A DNA stretch of 64,000 nucleotides from Campylobacter concisus (GTDB taxonomy: Bacteria; Campylobacterota; Campylobacteria; Campylobacterales; Campylobacteraceae), in assembly GCF_001298465.1 (NCBI RefSeq), contig NZ_CP012541.1:1674001-1738000 (forward strand), written 5' to 3'. Below are positions 21,433 to 30,699 of this stretch, piece by piece; position 1 is the first letter of the stretch, and each line of letters begins with the position of its first letter. Position numbers and translations under genes: made by a program. The notes beneath the pieces are model-generated. The model searched no databases. It was not told the origin of the DNA and saw only the letters and a program-made list of their open reading frames with translations.

Positions 21433-22236
21433 ATGAAAAAATTTCTACTTACATTGTTAGCGACTAGTTTGCTCTTCACTGGCTGCTCAAGCGTTACAAA
21501 AGCAGGCGTTGTTGGTGCTGATCGTAAGCAATTTATGCTAGTCTCATCAGAAGCTATGGAGCAAAGCTCAGCCCAAGCCTACGTCAAGACGCTAACAGCT
21601 GCTAGAAGTAAAGGCGAGCTAAATGTTGATCCGATCCTTACAAAAAGAGTTCAAGATATCGCTAAAAGGCTTATCGCTCAAACTGGTATTTTTAGGGATG
21701 ATGCTCTAAAATGGAAGTGGCAAGTAAATGTTATTAACGAAGATACGCTAAATGCTTGGTGTATGCCAGGGGGAAGGATAGTCGTTTATAGTGGCATTAT
21801 AAAAAGGCTAAATTTAACAGATGCACAGCTAGCTGCGGTCATGGGACACGAAATCGCACACGCTCTTAGAGAGCACAGCAGAGAGCAAGCAAGTGCTGAT
21901 CAGATGAAAAGTATCGGCATCTTTGCAATAGCCACAGCTACTGGCCTTGGCGATCTTGGAGCTAATGCTCTAAATTTGGCTAGCGAATACACCATATCTC
22001 TGCCGTTTTCTCGCTCACATGAGACCGAGGCTGATCACATCGGTACTGAGCTAATGGCAAGAGCCGGATACGATCCAAAAGAAGCGGTCGAAGTTTGGGT
22101 CAAGATGAGCAAGATGAGTGGCGGAAAGGTGCCTGAAATTTTAAGCACTCACCCATCAAATGAGAGCAGGATCAAGGACTTAAAAGAGATCGCAGCAAAG
22201 CTTGAATCAGTCTATCAAGCTGCCAAAAGAAGCTAG
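21433..22236 (+). CDS. M48 family metalloprotease, lipoprotein
   Basis: The 267-residue precursor begins with a lipoprotein signal (LFTGC, Cys18), predicting periplasmic anchoring in a membrane. The zinc site is HEIAH at 139-143, with the third ligand in SHETEAD (about 196-201), as in LoiP/YcaL/BepA-type M48 peptidases that degrade misfolded outer-membrane proteins. The C-terminus (STHPSNESRIKDLKE) is typical of the family. Only 2 nt separate it from the broken GNAT gene. Confidence 0.9.
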   Translation: MKKFLLTLLATSLLFTGCSSVTKAGVVGADRKQFMLVSSEAMEQSSAQAYVKTLTAARSKGELNVDPILTKRVQDIAKRLIAQTGIFRDDALKWKWQVNVINEDTLNAWCMPGGRIVVYSGIIKRLNLTDAQLAAVMGHEIAHALREHSREQASADQMKSIGIFAIATATGLGDLGANALNLASEYTISLPFSRSHETEADHIGTELMARAGYDPKEAVEVWVKMSKMSGGKVPEILSTHPSNESRIKDLKEIAAKLESVYQAAKRS

Positions 22237-22238
22237 GC

Positions 22239-22742
22239 TTGATCGAGCGAGCAAATTTAAGCGACCTTGAAGCAATCACGCAAATTTACAATGACTACAT
22301 TTTAGATAGAAGTGCGACTGCTGATATGTAGCCAGTTAGCACAAAGGAGCGAGAGCCTTGGTTTAACGCCCACGGCAGCTCGCGCCCTATCTTTATCTAC
22401 AAAGAAAATGATAAAATTTTAGGCTACTGCTCACTGAGTGACTTTAATCCAAAAGTCGCTTACGATATAAGCGTAGGGATAAGCATCTATGTCGCTAAAA
22501 AGGCTCTTAGTATGGGCATTGACAAGCAACTTTTATCCCACAGCCTAAATAAAGCTAGAGAGCTAAATCTAAAAAATATTATCGCTTTAATATTTAGTGA
22601 AAATAAAGCAACTCTTAGGCTATTTTTAAAATTTGGCTTTGAAAAATGGAGTGAACTGCCTGGCATTTTCCTAATGGATAATGAGTACAAAAATGTCATT
22701 ATCTTGGGGCTAAACTTTAAAAGCCAAGCATTAAGTAAATAA
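22239..22742 (+). pseudogene. GNAT acetyltransferase (phosphinothricin-acetyltransferase-like) with an internal stop
   Basis: A 167-codon frame starting at TTG 22239 reads LIERANLSDLEAITQIYND and on to ATADM, then TAG at 22329-22331, then PVSTKEREPWF and GYCSLSDFNP, which is the order of a Pat/Bar-type N-acetyltransferase. A single G-to-T change (GAG to TAG) explains the stop, since relatives have an acidic residue before PVS. Downstream codons remain in frame to 22742, so the mutation is probably recent. Only a 76-residue fragment could restart at 22512, lacking the N-terminal half of the acetyl-CoA fold. Confidence 0.8.
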
Positions 22743-22764
22743 AGATATAATTCCACTTCTTCAT

Positions 22765-22852
22765 GGGTAGATGTCCGAGCGGTTTAAGGAGCACGCCTGG
22801 AACGCGTGTGTGGGGCAACTCACCGAGAGTTCGAATCTCTCTCTGCCCGCCA
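22765..22852 (+). tRNA. tRNA-Ser (GGA)
   Basis: The 88-nt sequence has a paired acceptor stem (GGGTAGA/TCTGCCC with one G-T pair), a long variable arm, anticodon loop CTGGAAC and T-loop TTCGAAT, with CCA encoded. Confidence 0.95.
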
Positions 22853-22910
22853 GAAATTTGACAAAATTTACTCTATTGCCACAATACAAAAAGAAATTTA
22901 AAGGATCAAA

Positions 22911-24485
22911 ATGATCGAACATTTGCTGCTATTTTTTGCACTACTAGCCATCATCATCGCTTTGGTGATGGTATCAAACCGCCTAAAGGTCGCCTATCCG
23001 GTGCTATTAGTCCTTGGCGGGCTTGCCATTAGTTTTGTGCCAAATTTACCAAGCATCAAGATCGATCCTGAGCTTATTTTCATCATATTTTTACCGCCAC
23101 TTCTTTACGAGGCTGCGTGGGCAAACTCGCTAAAAGAGCTCTTTAAATGGCGCCGAATGATTGGCAGTTTCGCCTTTATCGTGGTTTTCATAAGCGCAGC
23201 AGCAGTTGCAGTGATAGCAAATTTAGTGATCCCTGGCTTTTCTCTCGCCCTTGGTTTCATGCTAGGAGCCATCGTCTCGCCACCAGACGCGGTGAGCACG
23301 GCAGCTATCCTTAAATTTGTCAAAGCCCCACGCAGGATCAGCGCTATTTTAGAGGGCGAGAGCCTTTTAAATGACGCCTCCTCGCTCATCATCTTTCGCT
23401 TCTCCGCAGTTGCAGTGACGACTGGGCAGTTTATCTGGTATGAGGCGGCTGCTAGCTTTGTTTGGATGGTGGTTGGTGGCGTTTTAGCGGGTCTTGCGGT
23501 GGCGCTTGCGGCATATTTTTTACATAAAATTTTACCGACTGATGAAAACAGCGAAACGATAATGACGATCACGACGCCTTATATCATGTATATCTTGGCT
23601 GAGGAGCTTGGCGCTAGCGGCGTTTTAGCAGTGGTTTGTGGCGGACTTTATCTCTCGACTAAAAGAAATGAAATTTTCACCGCTTCAGCAAGGATCCACG
23701 CGATGCCAGTTTGGAACAACTTTATTTTCTTACTAAACGGCCTTGCATTTACCATGATCGGCCTTGACCTGCCTGAAATTTTAGCAGGGCTAAAGCGTAG
23801 CGGCGTCTCACTCTTTGAGACGGTCTCTTACGGCGTTTTGGTCACTGCCGTGCTCATCGTTATCCGCCTCATGGCATCTTATGGAGCCGTTTATATCACG
23901 ATGTTTATGAAGCGTTATATCAGCGTGGCGGACGATCGCAACCCTGGCAAAGCCACACCATTTATCGTCGGCTGGGCTGGCATGAGGGGCGTAGTCTCGC
24001 TGGCTGCAGCACTTTCTATCCCCGCTATGGCTGGTAGCGAGCCATTTCCGCATAGAGATCTCATCTTATTTATCACCTTTGTCGTGATCTTGCTAACGCT
24101 CGTAGTTCAGGGCTTAAGCTTGCCACTGCTCATCAAAAGTGTGAAATTTCCAGACTTTAACGACCATATGCCAAATGAGCTTGCAAGGATCAAGATCATA
24201 AAGGCGCTTGCCGAGGCTTCGCTTAAATTTAAAAAAGAGAAATTTGTGGGCGATGAGAATTTTTTATTTCAAAAGTTTGAAGAGTTTTGGAATTTCGAGC
24301 TTGAGAGTAAAAAATTTGAGATCAGCGACGAGGCAAGACAAAGGTATTTTAAAATTTTAGAGGAGCAAAGAAAGGCGCTTTGTGAGCTAAACAAAGACCC
24401 AAAGATCGACGAAGAGGTCATTAGGACGTTTTTATATCACATCGACCTTGAAGAGCAGAGATGGCGGCCGAATAGCGAGCACTAA
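22911..24485 (+). CDS. Na+/H+ antiporter, CPA1 family
   Basis: The 524-residue protein has about 12 membrane helices over residues 1-410 and a charged cytoplasmic tail of about 110 residues. Family signatures include LPPLLYEAAW (about 62-71), GAIVSPPDAVSTAAILK (about 122-138, with the conserved Asp), EGESLLNDASSLI (about 148-160, ion-binding Asn-Asp) and GWAGMRGVVSLAAAL. It is a NhaP/YjcE-type exchanger for pH and Na+ balance. The last codon overlaps the convergent downstream gene. Confidence 0.92.
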   Translation: MIEHLLLFFALLAIIIALVMVSNRLKVAYPVLLVLGGLAISFVPNLPSIKIDPELIFIIFLPPLLYEAAWANSLKELFKWRRMIGSFAFIVVFISAAAVAVIANLVIPGFSLALGFMLGAIVSPPDAVSTAAILKFVKAPRRISAILEGESLLNDASSLIIFRFSAVAVTTGQFIWYEAAASFVWMVVGGVLAGLAVALAAYFLHKILPTDENSETIMTITTPYIMYILAEELGASGVLAVVCGGLYLSTKRNEIFTASARIHAMPVWNNFIFLLNGLAFTMIGLDLPEILAGLKRSGVSLFETVSYGVLVTAVLIVIRLMASYGAVYITMFMKRYISVADDRNPGKATPFIVGWAGMRGVVSLAAALSIPAMAGSEPFPHRDLILFITFVVILLTLVVQGLSLPLLIKSVKFPDFNDHMPNELARIKIIKALAEASLKFKKEKFVGDENFLFQKFEEFWNFELESKKFEISDEARQRYFKILEEQRKALCELNKDPKIDEEVIRTFLYHIDLEEQRWRPNSEH

Positions 24486-24994
24486 AATTTTCTTCCGACA
24501 TTGCAACTTACCGCACCGCAAAATCTCTTGCCAAATTTGGCCTCGACGATGAGCACGAGCACGAAAAATATCTTCTCATCGTTCATGCGTGCGATCTGAC
24601 GCAAAGTCTGGCTGGGACTATTAAATTTAATATCATTTTCGCGCAAGCTCTTGCAAAACTCAGCTTCATCAAAGCCAAGCATGCGTGAAATTTCACTGAT
24701 AGTGTAAGGCTCAAGCGAGGCGATGATGCGGTCCATGTTGCAGATCGTTGGATTTTTGCGGTGCGTGGTGACATCGATCATCTCATTTATGAGCTTTACT
24801 AGCTTTCTTCTGCGGTTAAAGACGTGTAAGATCGCTGCGCAAAATATCAAAATCCCTGCAAATTTGTGCGCGCTCATCATCCACTCATTATACTCGTCCA
24901 TGGCGAAATTTAGCCCAGTAAATGCAAGCAGGCATATCCCACAAGCAAGAGCGCAAACAAGGCAAAATTTATATATCACTTCTACCTTAAGCAA
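24482..24994 (-). CDS. Hypothetical membrane protein, possibly DUF4405/cytochrome b-like
   Basis: Residues 8-28 and 42-60 are two membrane helices (VCALACGICLLAFTGLNFA and AHKFAGILIFCAAILHVF), each near His residues spaced as in b-type haem or DUF4405 membrane domains. The remaining 110 residues are cytoplasmic and include a helix-turn-helix-like stretch (TISEISRMLGFDEAEFCKSL). Function unknown; the assignment to DUF4405 is tentative. Its end overlaps the antiporter gene by 4 nt on the opposite strand. Confidence 0.65.
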   Translation of the reverse strand: MLKVEVIYKFCLVCALACGICLLAFTGLNFAMDEYNEWMMSAHKFAGILIFCAAILHVFNRRRKLVKLINEMIDVTTHRKNPTICNMDRIIASLEPYTISEISRMLGFDEAEFCKSLRENDIKFNSPSQTLRQIARMNDEKIFFVLVLIVEAKFGKRFCGAVSCNVGRKF

Positions 24995-25088
24995 TGCAAA
25001 TTCCTTAGTTTTTTGAAATTATACACCCATGAGCAAAAAATGAAGGGCGCCAACTAGAAATTTAGCTGGCGCATTAGAGTAAATTTAG

Positions 25089-27202
25089 CTAAAACTTATA
25101 GTGAAAACTGAGATTAAAGGTGCGTGGGTCACCATAAACCATCTTGTTTGCACCAATGCCCTCATAGTATTTTTTGTTAAAAAGATTATCGATATTTAGC
25201 TGCACATCAAAGTTTTTAGCAAATTTATACCCAAACATCAAATTTGCTAAAGTATAGCCCTTTTGCGTGATCTCGCTTGCGCCTTTGCCAGTGTAAATTT
25301 TACTCTTATACATAGCCCCAGCTCCTACTCTAAAGTCCCTAAATTCATACTTTGCAAATAAATTTGCCGTGCTTCTTGATGAGTCGGTGGCATACTTCTC
25401 ACCTTTGGCATCTTTTGCGTTAAAGTGCGTTGCACCAAAGCTTAGGCTTAAGTTTTTAGTGATCTCGCCGTTTAGATCTAGCTCGACACCCTTACTTGTC
25501 ACGCCCTTGCCAGCTTCATATATGTCGGCATTTGTCGCTGGATTTTTCTTGCCAGTCTTTACGCCAAGCTTGTCTTGCACGATCTTAAAGACGCCAAGAC
25601 TTGCTTGAAGCGCCCCGTCAAGATACTCTCCTTTGATGCCCACTTCATAGTCTTTGCCTTGGATAGGATCTAGATATTTGTCATTTGCATCTTTTACGGT
25701 TTGAGGTTTAAATATGCTCGTGTAACTAGCATATAGAGTGTGGTTTGCTCCGATGTCGTAAGTGACGCCAAGATATGGCGTGATCTCATTTGTGAAATTT
25801 CTATTGTCTTTACCACCCTCGATCTCGTATTTGTAGTAGCTCACCCTAGCACCTAGCAAAAATTTAAGCTCATCGGTGATTGATAGTTTATTTGCTGCGT
25901 ATAATGCCTTTTGTATCGTTTTGTCTTTATTATTTTGATCTTCGTAAGGGAATTTTGGATCATCAAGGTGTAAATTTTTAAAATCAATCCTGCTTCTAGC
26001 TGTGTAAGCAATCCCAGCTGGTGTGGTCTTTTGTAGCCAGTAGCTACTTACCTTATCGCTACTTTTTTTATAGTTGTTATACATAGCGCCAAAGACAAAC
26101 TCATGAGATAAATTTGCTATCTCGTAAGGGATATTTGCGTAGGCGTCAACGTTGTGGATGTTCTCCTCTCTTTTGTTTGCATAGACGCTAAGACCACTCA
26201 TATTGCCAGTACCGTCTAAATTTACCGCTCCGCCGTAGTAGAGTAGATTTGAGTCAGTGTTTGCCCGTCTAAATGAGTAGCTTAAATTTAAGCTCGCTTC
26301 ATTTTCAAAGTAGTGCTTAAAATCAGCGTAAAAATCAAGCGTCTTTATGTCCCACCTAGTCCAAGGCTGAGAGAAAATTTCATTTTTACTAAAATTTGTC
26401 CTAGAGCCATCTGCGTAAAAAGCTGGCATGCCGCCCCATCTAATGCCGTGGCGTTTTAGCTCTTGATAAAACGCACCAAGACTAAGCCATGAGTTATCGC
26501 CTATGTCACTATCGACTACGCCGTAAATCGCACTATTTTTTCGGTTGTAATAATCCATATAAGAGTGCGACTTCTCATGCATAAATGAAAGCCTGGCCCT
26601 AACGCTTCCGCTCTCATTTACAGGCGTTTGCACATCGCCATTTACGCCGTATCTATCGTATGAGCCAGCGCTTATGCCAAAATTTCCTTTAAGTTCCTTT
26701 GCATCTGCTCTTTTTCTTATGAAATTTAAGCTTGCAGCTGGGTTGCCAGCGCCTGCAAGTAGGCCATTTGCCCCTTTTACCACCTCAACTCTTTCATAAG
26801 GTAGCAAACTCATATCATATGCGTCAAGGCTAAAGCCGCTAAAGCTAGGCATCGAATCAAGCAAATAATAATCTATCAAAAATCCACGAGCCGTCGGACG
26901 TATGCGTTCATCCCATTTATTTAGCGTGACGCCTGGGATATTTCTAAGAAGCACTTGATAGTCCTTGATGCCTTGATCTTTTAGCCTTGCTTCTGTTAGC
27001 ACAGTTAGCGACTGGGGCGTTTGACGAGAGGTTAAATTTAGCCTAGTGTGCTCTTTACAAGCTCTTTTGCAAAGTAGTTTGCATTGTCTCTTCGCTCGCT
27101 TTCTACGACATCAATTGCTTCTAAAATTTTATCGCTTTGGCTAGCAAAAATTTGAGGTTGCATCAAATTTTTGCTAGCCAAACTAATTAAAAATTTTTTC
27201 AT
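25089..27202 (-). pseudogene. TonB-dependent siderophore receptor (FhuE-like) with an N-terminal frameshift
   Basis: The frame from GTG 27002 to 25089 encodes 637 residues of a siderophore receptor: plug with VEVVKGANGLLAGAGNPAAS and a barrel ending in SFHYKF. FhuE-type receptors for rhodotorulate/coprogen share this plug. The signal peptide and first plug residues lie upstream in another frame: ATG 27202 reads MKKFLISLASKN, IDVVESERRDNANYFAKEL and stops at 27038. The right frame resumes at 27044 with RLNLTSRQTPQSLTVLTEA. One missing base around 27044-27050 explains it. Without repair the receptor would lack export and TonB-box regions. The signal-peptide region also contains a long hairpin. 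Confidence 0.85.
27136..27182. repeat. Perfect 20-bp inverted repeat inside a signal-peptide coding region
   Basis: TTTGGCTAGCAAAAATTTGA (27136-27155) and its exact complement (27163-27182) flank a 7-nt loop GGTTGCA. It covers codons 7-23 of the TonB receptor and touches the stop codon of the PepSY gene. No T run follows, so it is not a typical terminator. Confidence 0.9.
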
Positions 27203-28272
27203 TTTTTCTCCTTTTAAAATTTCTTTTAATCCACAAATAAAGCCCTGAGATACTTAAAATAAGCGGTGAAATGCCAACCAAAAACCAGATAAATTTTGTG
27301 AATTGGTTGTAGTTGCCAAAGTGTGATTTTCTAAATGCTGAGAGAATTTCTTCGCTTAGATTTGCATTTTTTATGTCCAAAATACTTACTAATTCGCCGT
27401 TATTTTTATCGTAAGTTAATATGCTTGAATATTCGTTATGTAAGAAATTTTGATCTTTTACATAGCCAAAAAGGCGTATGTTTGCTCCTTGCATAAAAGG
27501 CAGTGAGATGAAGTGTGGCTCAAAGCCAGCAAGATCATTTTTTGAGCGGGCCACCAGCTCGTCAAGAGATAGGGTTTTATTATAAATTTTTGCATCTATA
27601 ACGAAGTCATTTTTAAACTCTGGCATGCGTACCATCTGAAATTCCCACCAAGCGCCACTTATGCAAATGAGCAGTAAAATAGGTGTAGAAAAAATTCCTA
27701 TCATTTTATGAATGTCGCTCATAAAAACATTTAGCCTATTTACACGAAGCCTAAGTAGTGTTAGCCAAAATTTTCTATAAATCACGAAACCGCTTATGCA
27801 GATAAAAACGTGAAAATAGCGGTTAAAGTAAGGATAATATGACCAATTTTCCCAAGAAATAGCGACTCATGAAGCTTTGTTAAAACTCCAAAAAATCCCT
27901 CATCATGTGCGAGTGGTTCGCTCTTTATCTTACCGCTAAAAGCGTCAAAATAGATAAATTTCCACTCTTTTTGACTATCATTGTGCTCGATTAACCAAAT
28001 TTTGTCGCATTTTTTAGGGTCGGCATCAATATTTATGCCGACCATTTCATAATTATTTAGCTCTTTGGCAACGATCTCTTTTATCTTTTCAAGGCTTATT
28101 CTTTGGGTTTTTAGATTAGCATTTACAAGCTCTGGAATAAAAATATTATTTATCTCATTTTTATAAACCAAAAAATAGCACCGCTAAAACAAACTACTGC
28201 AAGTGTAATGAAAAATAAAAGAGATAGATAAGTGTGCAATTTATAAAAAAAATTTTGATTTAGAAATTTCAC
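27183..28272 (-). pseudogene. PepSY-associated membrane protein, two frameshifts in T runs
   Basis: Three frame segments join into one PepSY_TM protein of about 360 residues. The first, from GTG 28272, reads FYKLHTYLSLLFFITLAVV...SGAIF; it breaks at a run of six T (28170-28175 on the complement) where seven would give FLVYKNEINN. The second ends ILTLTAIFTF at five T (27804-27808) where six would give FICISGFVIYRKFWLTLLRL. The third holds two more helices (ILLLICISGAWW and FLVGISPLILSISGLYLWI). Such proteins pair with siderophore receptors and are thought to reduce or process ferric siderophores at the inner membrane. It overlaps the downstream receptor gene by 20 nt. The start codon is uncertain. 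Confidence 0.82.
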
Positions 28273-28337
28273 TTTGTTTTAAAGCCTTTTAATGATAGGT
28301 TTTGATAATGGCTCGCAATCTTATACAAAATTTACTT

Positions 28338-28361
28338 TGATAATATTTAAAACTATTATCA
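28338..28361. promoter_or_regulatory. Candidate Fur box upstream of the PepSY/TonB receptor genes
   Basis: TGATAAT (28338-28344) and ATTATCA (28355-28361) are perfect 7-bp inverted repeats with the hexamers of the Fur consensus, though spaced 10 nt apart rather than 1 nt; the second half continues into AATTATGAT. It lies 66 nt upstream of the PepSY start, fitting iron repression of this operon. Confidence 0.5.
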
Positions 28362-28475
28362 ATTATGATTTCAAAAAAGAAAAATTTTTATAGAATGTAA
28401 ATTGAAAAAAAATAAATAGATTTGATTTTCAAAAGAATAAACAACTCCTCTTTGTGTATACGAAAAGCCAGAAAA

Positions 28476-28540
28476 GGGGGAAGCAAAGACTTATCAGTTA
28501 CAAAAAGGAGGGTCCATTTAAGACGATGAAATAGTATTAT
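28476..28540. repeat. Copy 1 of a diverged intergenic element
   Basis: It shares GGGGGAA, then TTACAAAAAGGAGG, then GAC-A-TGAAATA-TA with 29112-29170, in the same direction. In plus-strand sense it looks like a ribosome site followed by a two-codon frame (ATGAAATAG). Confidence 0.5.
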
Positions 28541-28672
28541 TTAAGCATAAATTTTAATAAAATTTTTAGTTAATAAAAAAGAAATCCCAAGTAATACTAA
28601 AGTAAATTTAACTTTAAAAAAGCTACATTTAAGAAATTTCTTTTAATTAGTGGAAGTACAAAATTAAAATAG

Positions 28673-29081
28673 CTAATTTTTAGGAACAAGCTCTAATACA
28701 TTGCAAGCCCGCTTGCTGCCCATCTTGCAAGCTTTATCAAGAGCGTTTGCAGAAAGATCAAAGCTTTGCTCAGTGCCATTTCCTTGAAGATACTTTGTCG
28801 CTAGCTCATAGCAAGCTTCACTACTACCATCGTCACAGAGCGATTTAAATATCTCAAAAGATTTTTGCGTATCTTTTTCTGCGCCAAGGCCGCGTCCTAG
28901 CATATCTGCATAGATAAAGCAAGAAATTTTATCTTTATTCTCACACTCACTTGAAAGCTTTTTTTGTAAAACTCTCGCAAGCTTTAGTGTTACTTTTATT
29001 AATGCACTCTTGCATATTTATATCCCAGTTTGCATTCAAAGATAAAAGAGCAAATGCTAAAAATAAAATGGATTTTTTCAT
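28673..29081 (-). pseudogene. Sel1-repeat, cysteine-rich secreted protein with a poly-A frameshift
   Basis: From ATG 29081 the reading is MKKSILFLAFALLSLNA (signal peptide), CINKSNTKACESFTKK, and then the frame breaks in seven A (28959-28965 on the complement). With six A it continues LSSECENKDKISCFIYADM into LGRGLGAEKDTQKSFEIF, C...EACYELATKYLQGNG and ends VLELVPKN. Paired cysteines and the A-x-x-Y-L-x-G-x-G pattern mark a Sel1-like (Hcp-type) protein of about 135 residues in the periplasm. Helicobacter and Campylobacter relatives are often secreted; function here is unknown. Confidence 0.8.
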
Positions 29082-29100
29082 AAATTTCCTTGGAAGAAGT

Positions 29101-29127
29101 TAGCTCCCTTTGGGGGAAAGGGAGCTA
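29101..29127. terminator. Perfect 11-bp hairpin downstream of nosY
   Basis: TAGCTCCCTTT and AAAGGGAGCTA flank a GGGGG loop. On the minus strand it lies between the nosY stop and the Sel1 gene. It lacks a U run in that direction, so it may end the nos transcript inefficiently or act as a leader hairpin. Confidence 0.55.
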
Positions 29128-29170
29128 TTACAAAAAGGAGGTTTCTTGTTGGACAAGTGAAATAATACAA
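29111..29170. repeat. Copy 2 of a diverged intergenic element
   Basis: It shares the 14-mer TTACAAAAAGGAGG and flanking blocks with 28476-28540. Together the copies flank the Sel1-repeat gene as direct repeats about 630 bp apart. Confidence 0.5.
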
Positions 29171-29216
29171 GTTTCGTCTAAATTTAAAACCAACTTTTCT
29201 TTAACAAAAAACAATC

Positions 29217-30044
29217 TCAAACTAAATCTTTTTTACTAAAGGCAAAATAGCCACAAACTAGCAAAATAATGCCTAGTAAGAGCGGATAAATAATCGCATA
29301 AGCTACAAATGTTGCCTTTGGAAAGGTGCTTAAAATAAAATAAGATGCAGTACCGATAACTGCTAAATTTGGATCAAAAAGACTAAGTGCTGCTATCCTG
29401 AAAAGCTCTATCGGATTTAGTATAGCAATAGCGTAAATGACATACTCATCAACCGAGCTTCGCATAAGAAGTCCAATTAATGCTAGATCAATGAAGGCAA
29501 GCATTATAAGCCAAAGTAAAAACGCCACGCCTTGGCCTGTCTCTTGATTTTTAATCACGCTTGAGATAAAAAATCCAAGCGATAAAAAAATGATGCTTAA
29601 GCTAAAAAGTAGCCCAAAATAAAGTATTAATACACCCCAGGGTATCGCAACACCTTTTATAAAACCAACAACAACACAAAGCAAAAGAGCAAACAAAAGT
29701 GGTACAAAAACAACAAATGTACGGCCCAGTGCCTTGCCAAAGTAATACTCTCTAAGGCTTAGTGGGAAGCTAAGGATATATTCAAGCAAATTTGTATCTC
29801 TATCTTGATTTATGCTTCTTACGGTTGAGATGAGAATAAAAATAGGCACAATGATGACGCAAATTTGTATAAACAAAAGCAGTGCTCTAGTAAGCCCAGA
29901 AAAGCCAAGCACACGTGAGTCAGTTACACCACTAAATAAAAATCCTATCATCAAAGCAGAAAAAAGCGCAGCATATATCACAAACCATCTTGAGCGAAAA
30001 GACTCTTTTACATCAAGCTTTGCTATTAAAAAAAGATTATTCAC
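29217..30044 (-). CDS. nosY: Nitrous oxide reductase maturation ABC permease NosY
   Basis: The 275-residue protein has six predicted helices (first near residues 20-38) and an ABC-2 type permease fold with SINQDRDTNLLEYILSFPLSLREYYFGKAL in parts as the coupling region. With NosF it forms the exporter that supplies a sulfur species for the CuZ site of NosZ. It overlaps nosF by 8 nt and is the last nos gene here; nosL, which follows nosY in W. succinogenes, is missing. Confidence 0.88.
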   Translation of the reverse strand: MNNLFLIAKLDVKESFRSRWFVIYAALFSALMIGFLFSGVTDSRVLGFSGLTRALLLFIQICVIIVPIFILISTVRSINQDRDTNLLEYILSFPLSLREYYFGKALGRTFVVFVPLLFALLLCVVVGFIKGVAIPWGVLILYFGLLFSLSIIFLSLGFFISSVIKNQETGQGVAFLLWLIMLAFIDLALIGLLMRSSVDEYVIYAIAILNPIELFRIAALSLFDPNLAVIGTASYFILSTFPKATFVAYAIIYPLLLGIILLVCGYFAFSKKDLV

Positions 30045-30690
30045 TCTTGCTCCTTAAATTTTCTTCTTTGATGATCTTGCCAAGATCCATATAGACGCAT
30101 CTATCTAATAAATTTGCTATCTCATCGATACGGTGTGAAATAAAAACAAGTGTTTTGTTTTGCGTGAAGTTATCAAGTAAATTTTTAAAAGAAAGCCTTG
30201 CTTTTACATCAAGATTTGCCGTTGGCTCATCAAACATCAAAATTTCACTATCCTTAGCAAATGCGATTGCTATTAGCATCTTTTGTTTCATGCCACCAGA
30301 GAGCTTATAAAATGGTTTATTTAAATTTGCATGCAGATCAAGCTCTAAAAGCTTGCTAAATTTCTCAATCTCTTCAAATTTTACATTTGAGCTTTTGCAA
30401 ACAAACTCACAAAGCTCGCGTAGATTAAATTTAAGCGGTGGTGGTGTTTGTGGCACAAATGAGATAAATTTCAAAGCCCCTTTTCTATCTTTTAGAGTAT
30501 TTACGCCATTTATCGCGATGCTTCCGCTATTTGGGATAAATTCTCCTAAAATGATACGCATGAGCGAGCTTTTGCCAGCTCCATTTTGTCCAAGTATTGC
30601 TATTTTTTCGCCAGATTTTACATTTAGGCTAACATTGTCAAGTATCCTTTGTGAGCCAAAAATTTTCGTTACTTCTTTTATATCTATCAA
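30037..30690 (-). CDS. nosF: ABC transporter ATPase NosF
   Basis: The 217-residue ATPase shows Walker A GQNGAGKSS (about 34-42), signature LSGGMKQKM, Walker B ILMFDEPTANLD and H-loop ISHR. It energises NosY during NosZ copper-site maturation. It is shorter than usual for NosF (about 300), lacking a C-terminal extension. The gene sits 9 nt after nosH. Confidence 0.9.
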   Translation of the reverse strand: MIDIKEVTKIFGSQRILDNVSLNVKSGEKIAILGQNGAGKSSLMRIILGEFIPNSGSIAINGVNTLKDRKGALKFISFVPQTPPPLKFNLRELCEFVCKSSNVKFEEIEKFSKLLELDLHANLNKPFYKLSGGMKQKMLIAIAFAKDSEILMFDEPTANLDVKARLSFKNLLDNFTQNKTLVFISHRIDEIANLLDRCVYMDLGKIIKEENLRSKSE

Positions 30691-30699
30691 AAATTTTCC

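Larger units (their letters stand above)
28273..28672. other. 400-nt intergenic region upstream of the iron-uptake genes
   Basis: It contains a Fur-box-like dyad (28338-28361), one copy of a repeated element (28476-28540) and otherwise A/T-rich DNA without a credible open frame. Confidence 0.6.

Noticed and set aside
27136-27182. Invertible promoter switch
   Set aside because: The two arms are only 7 nt apart, too close for a recombinase to invert a useful segment, and no invertase gene is nearby.
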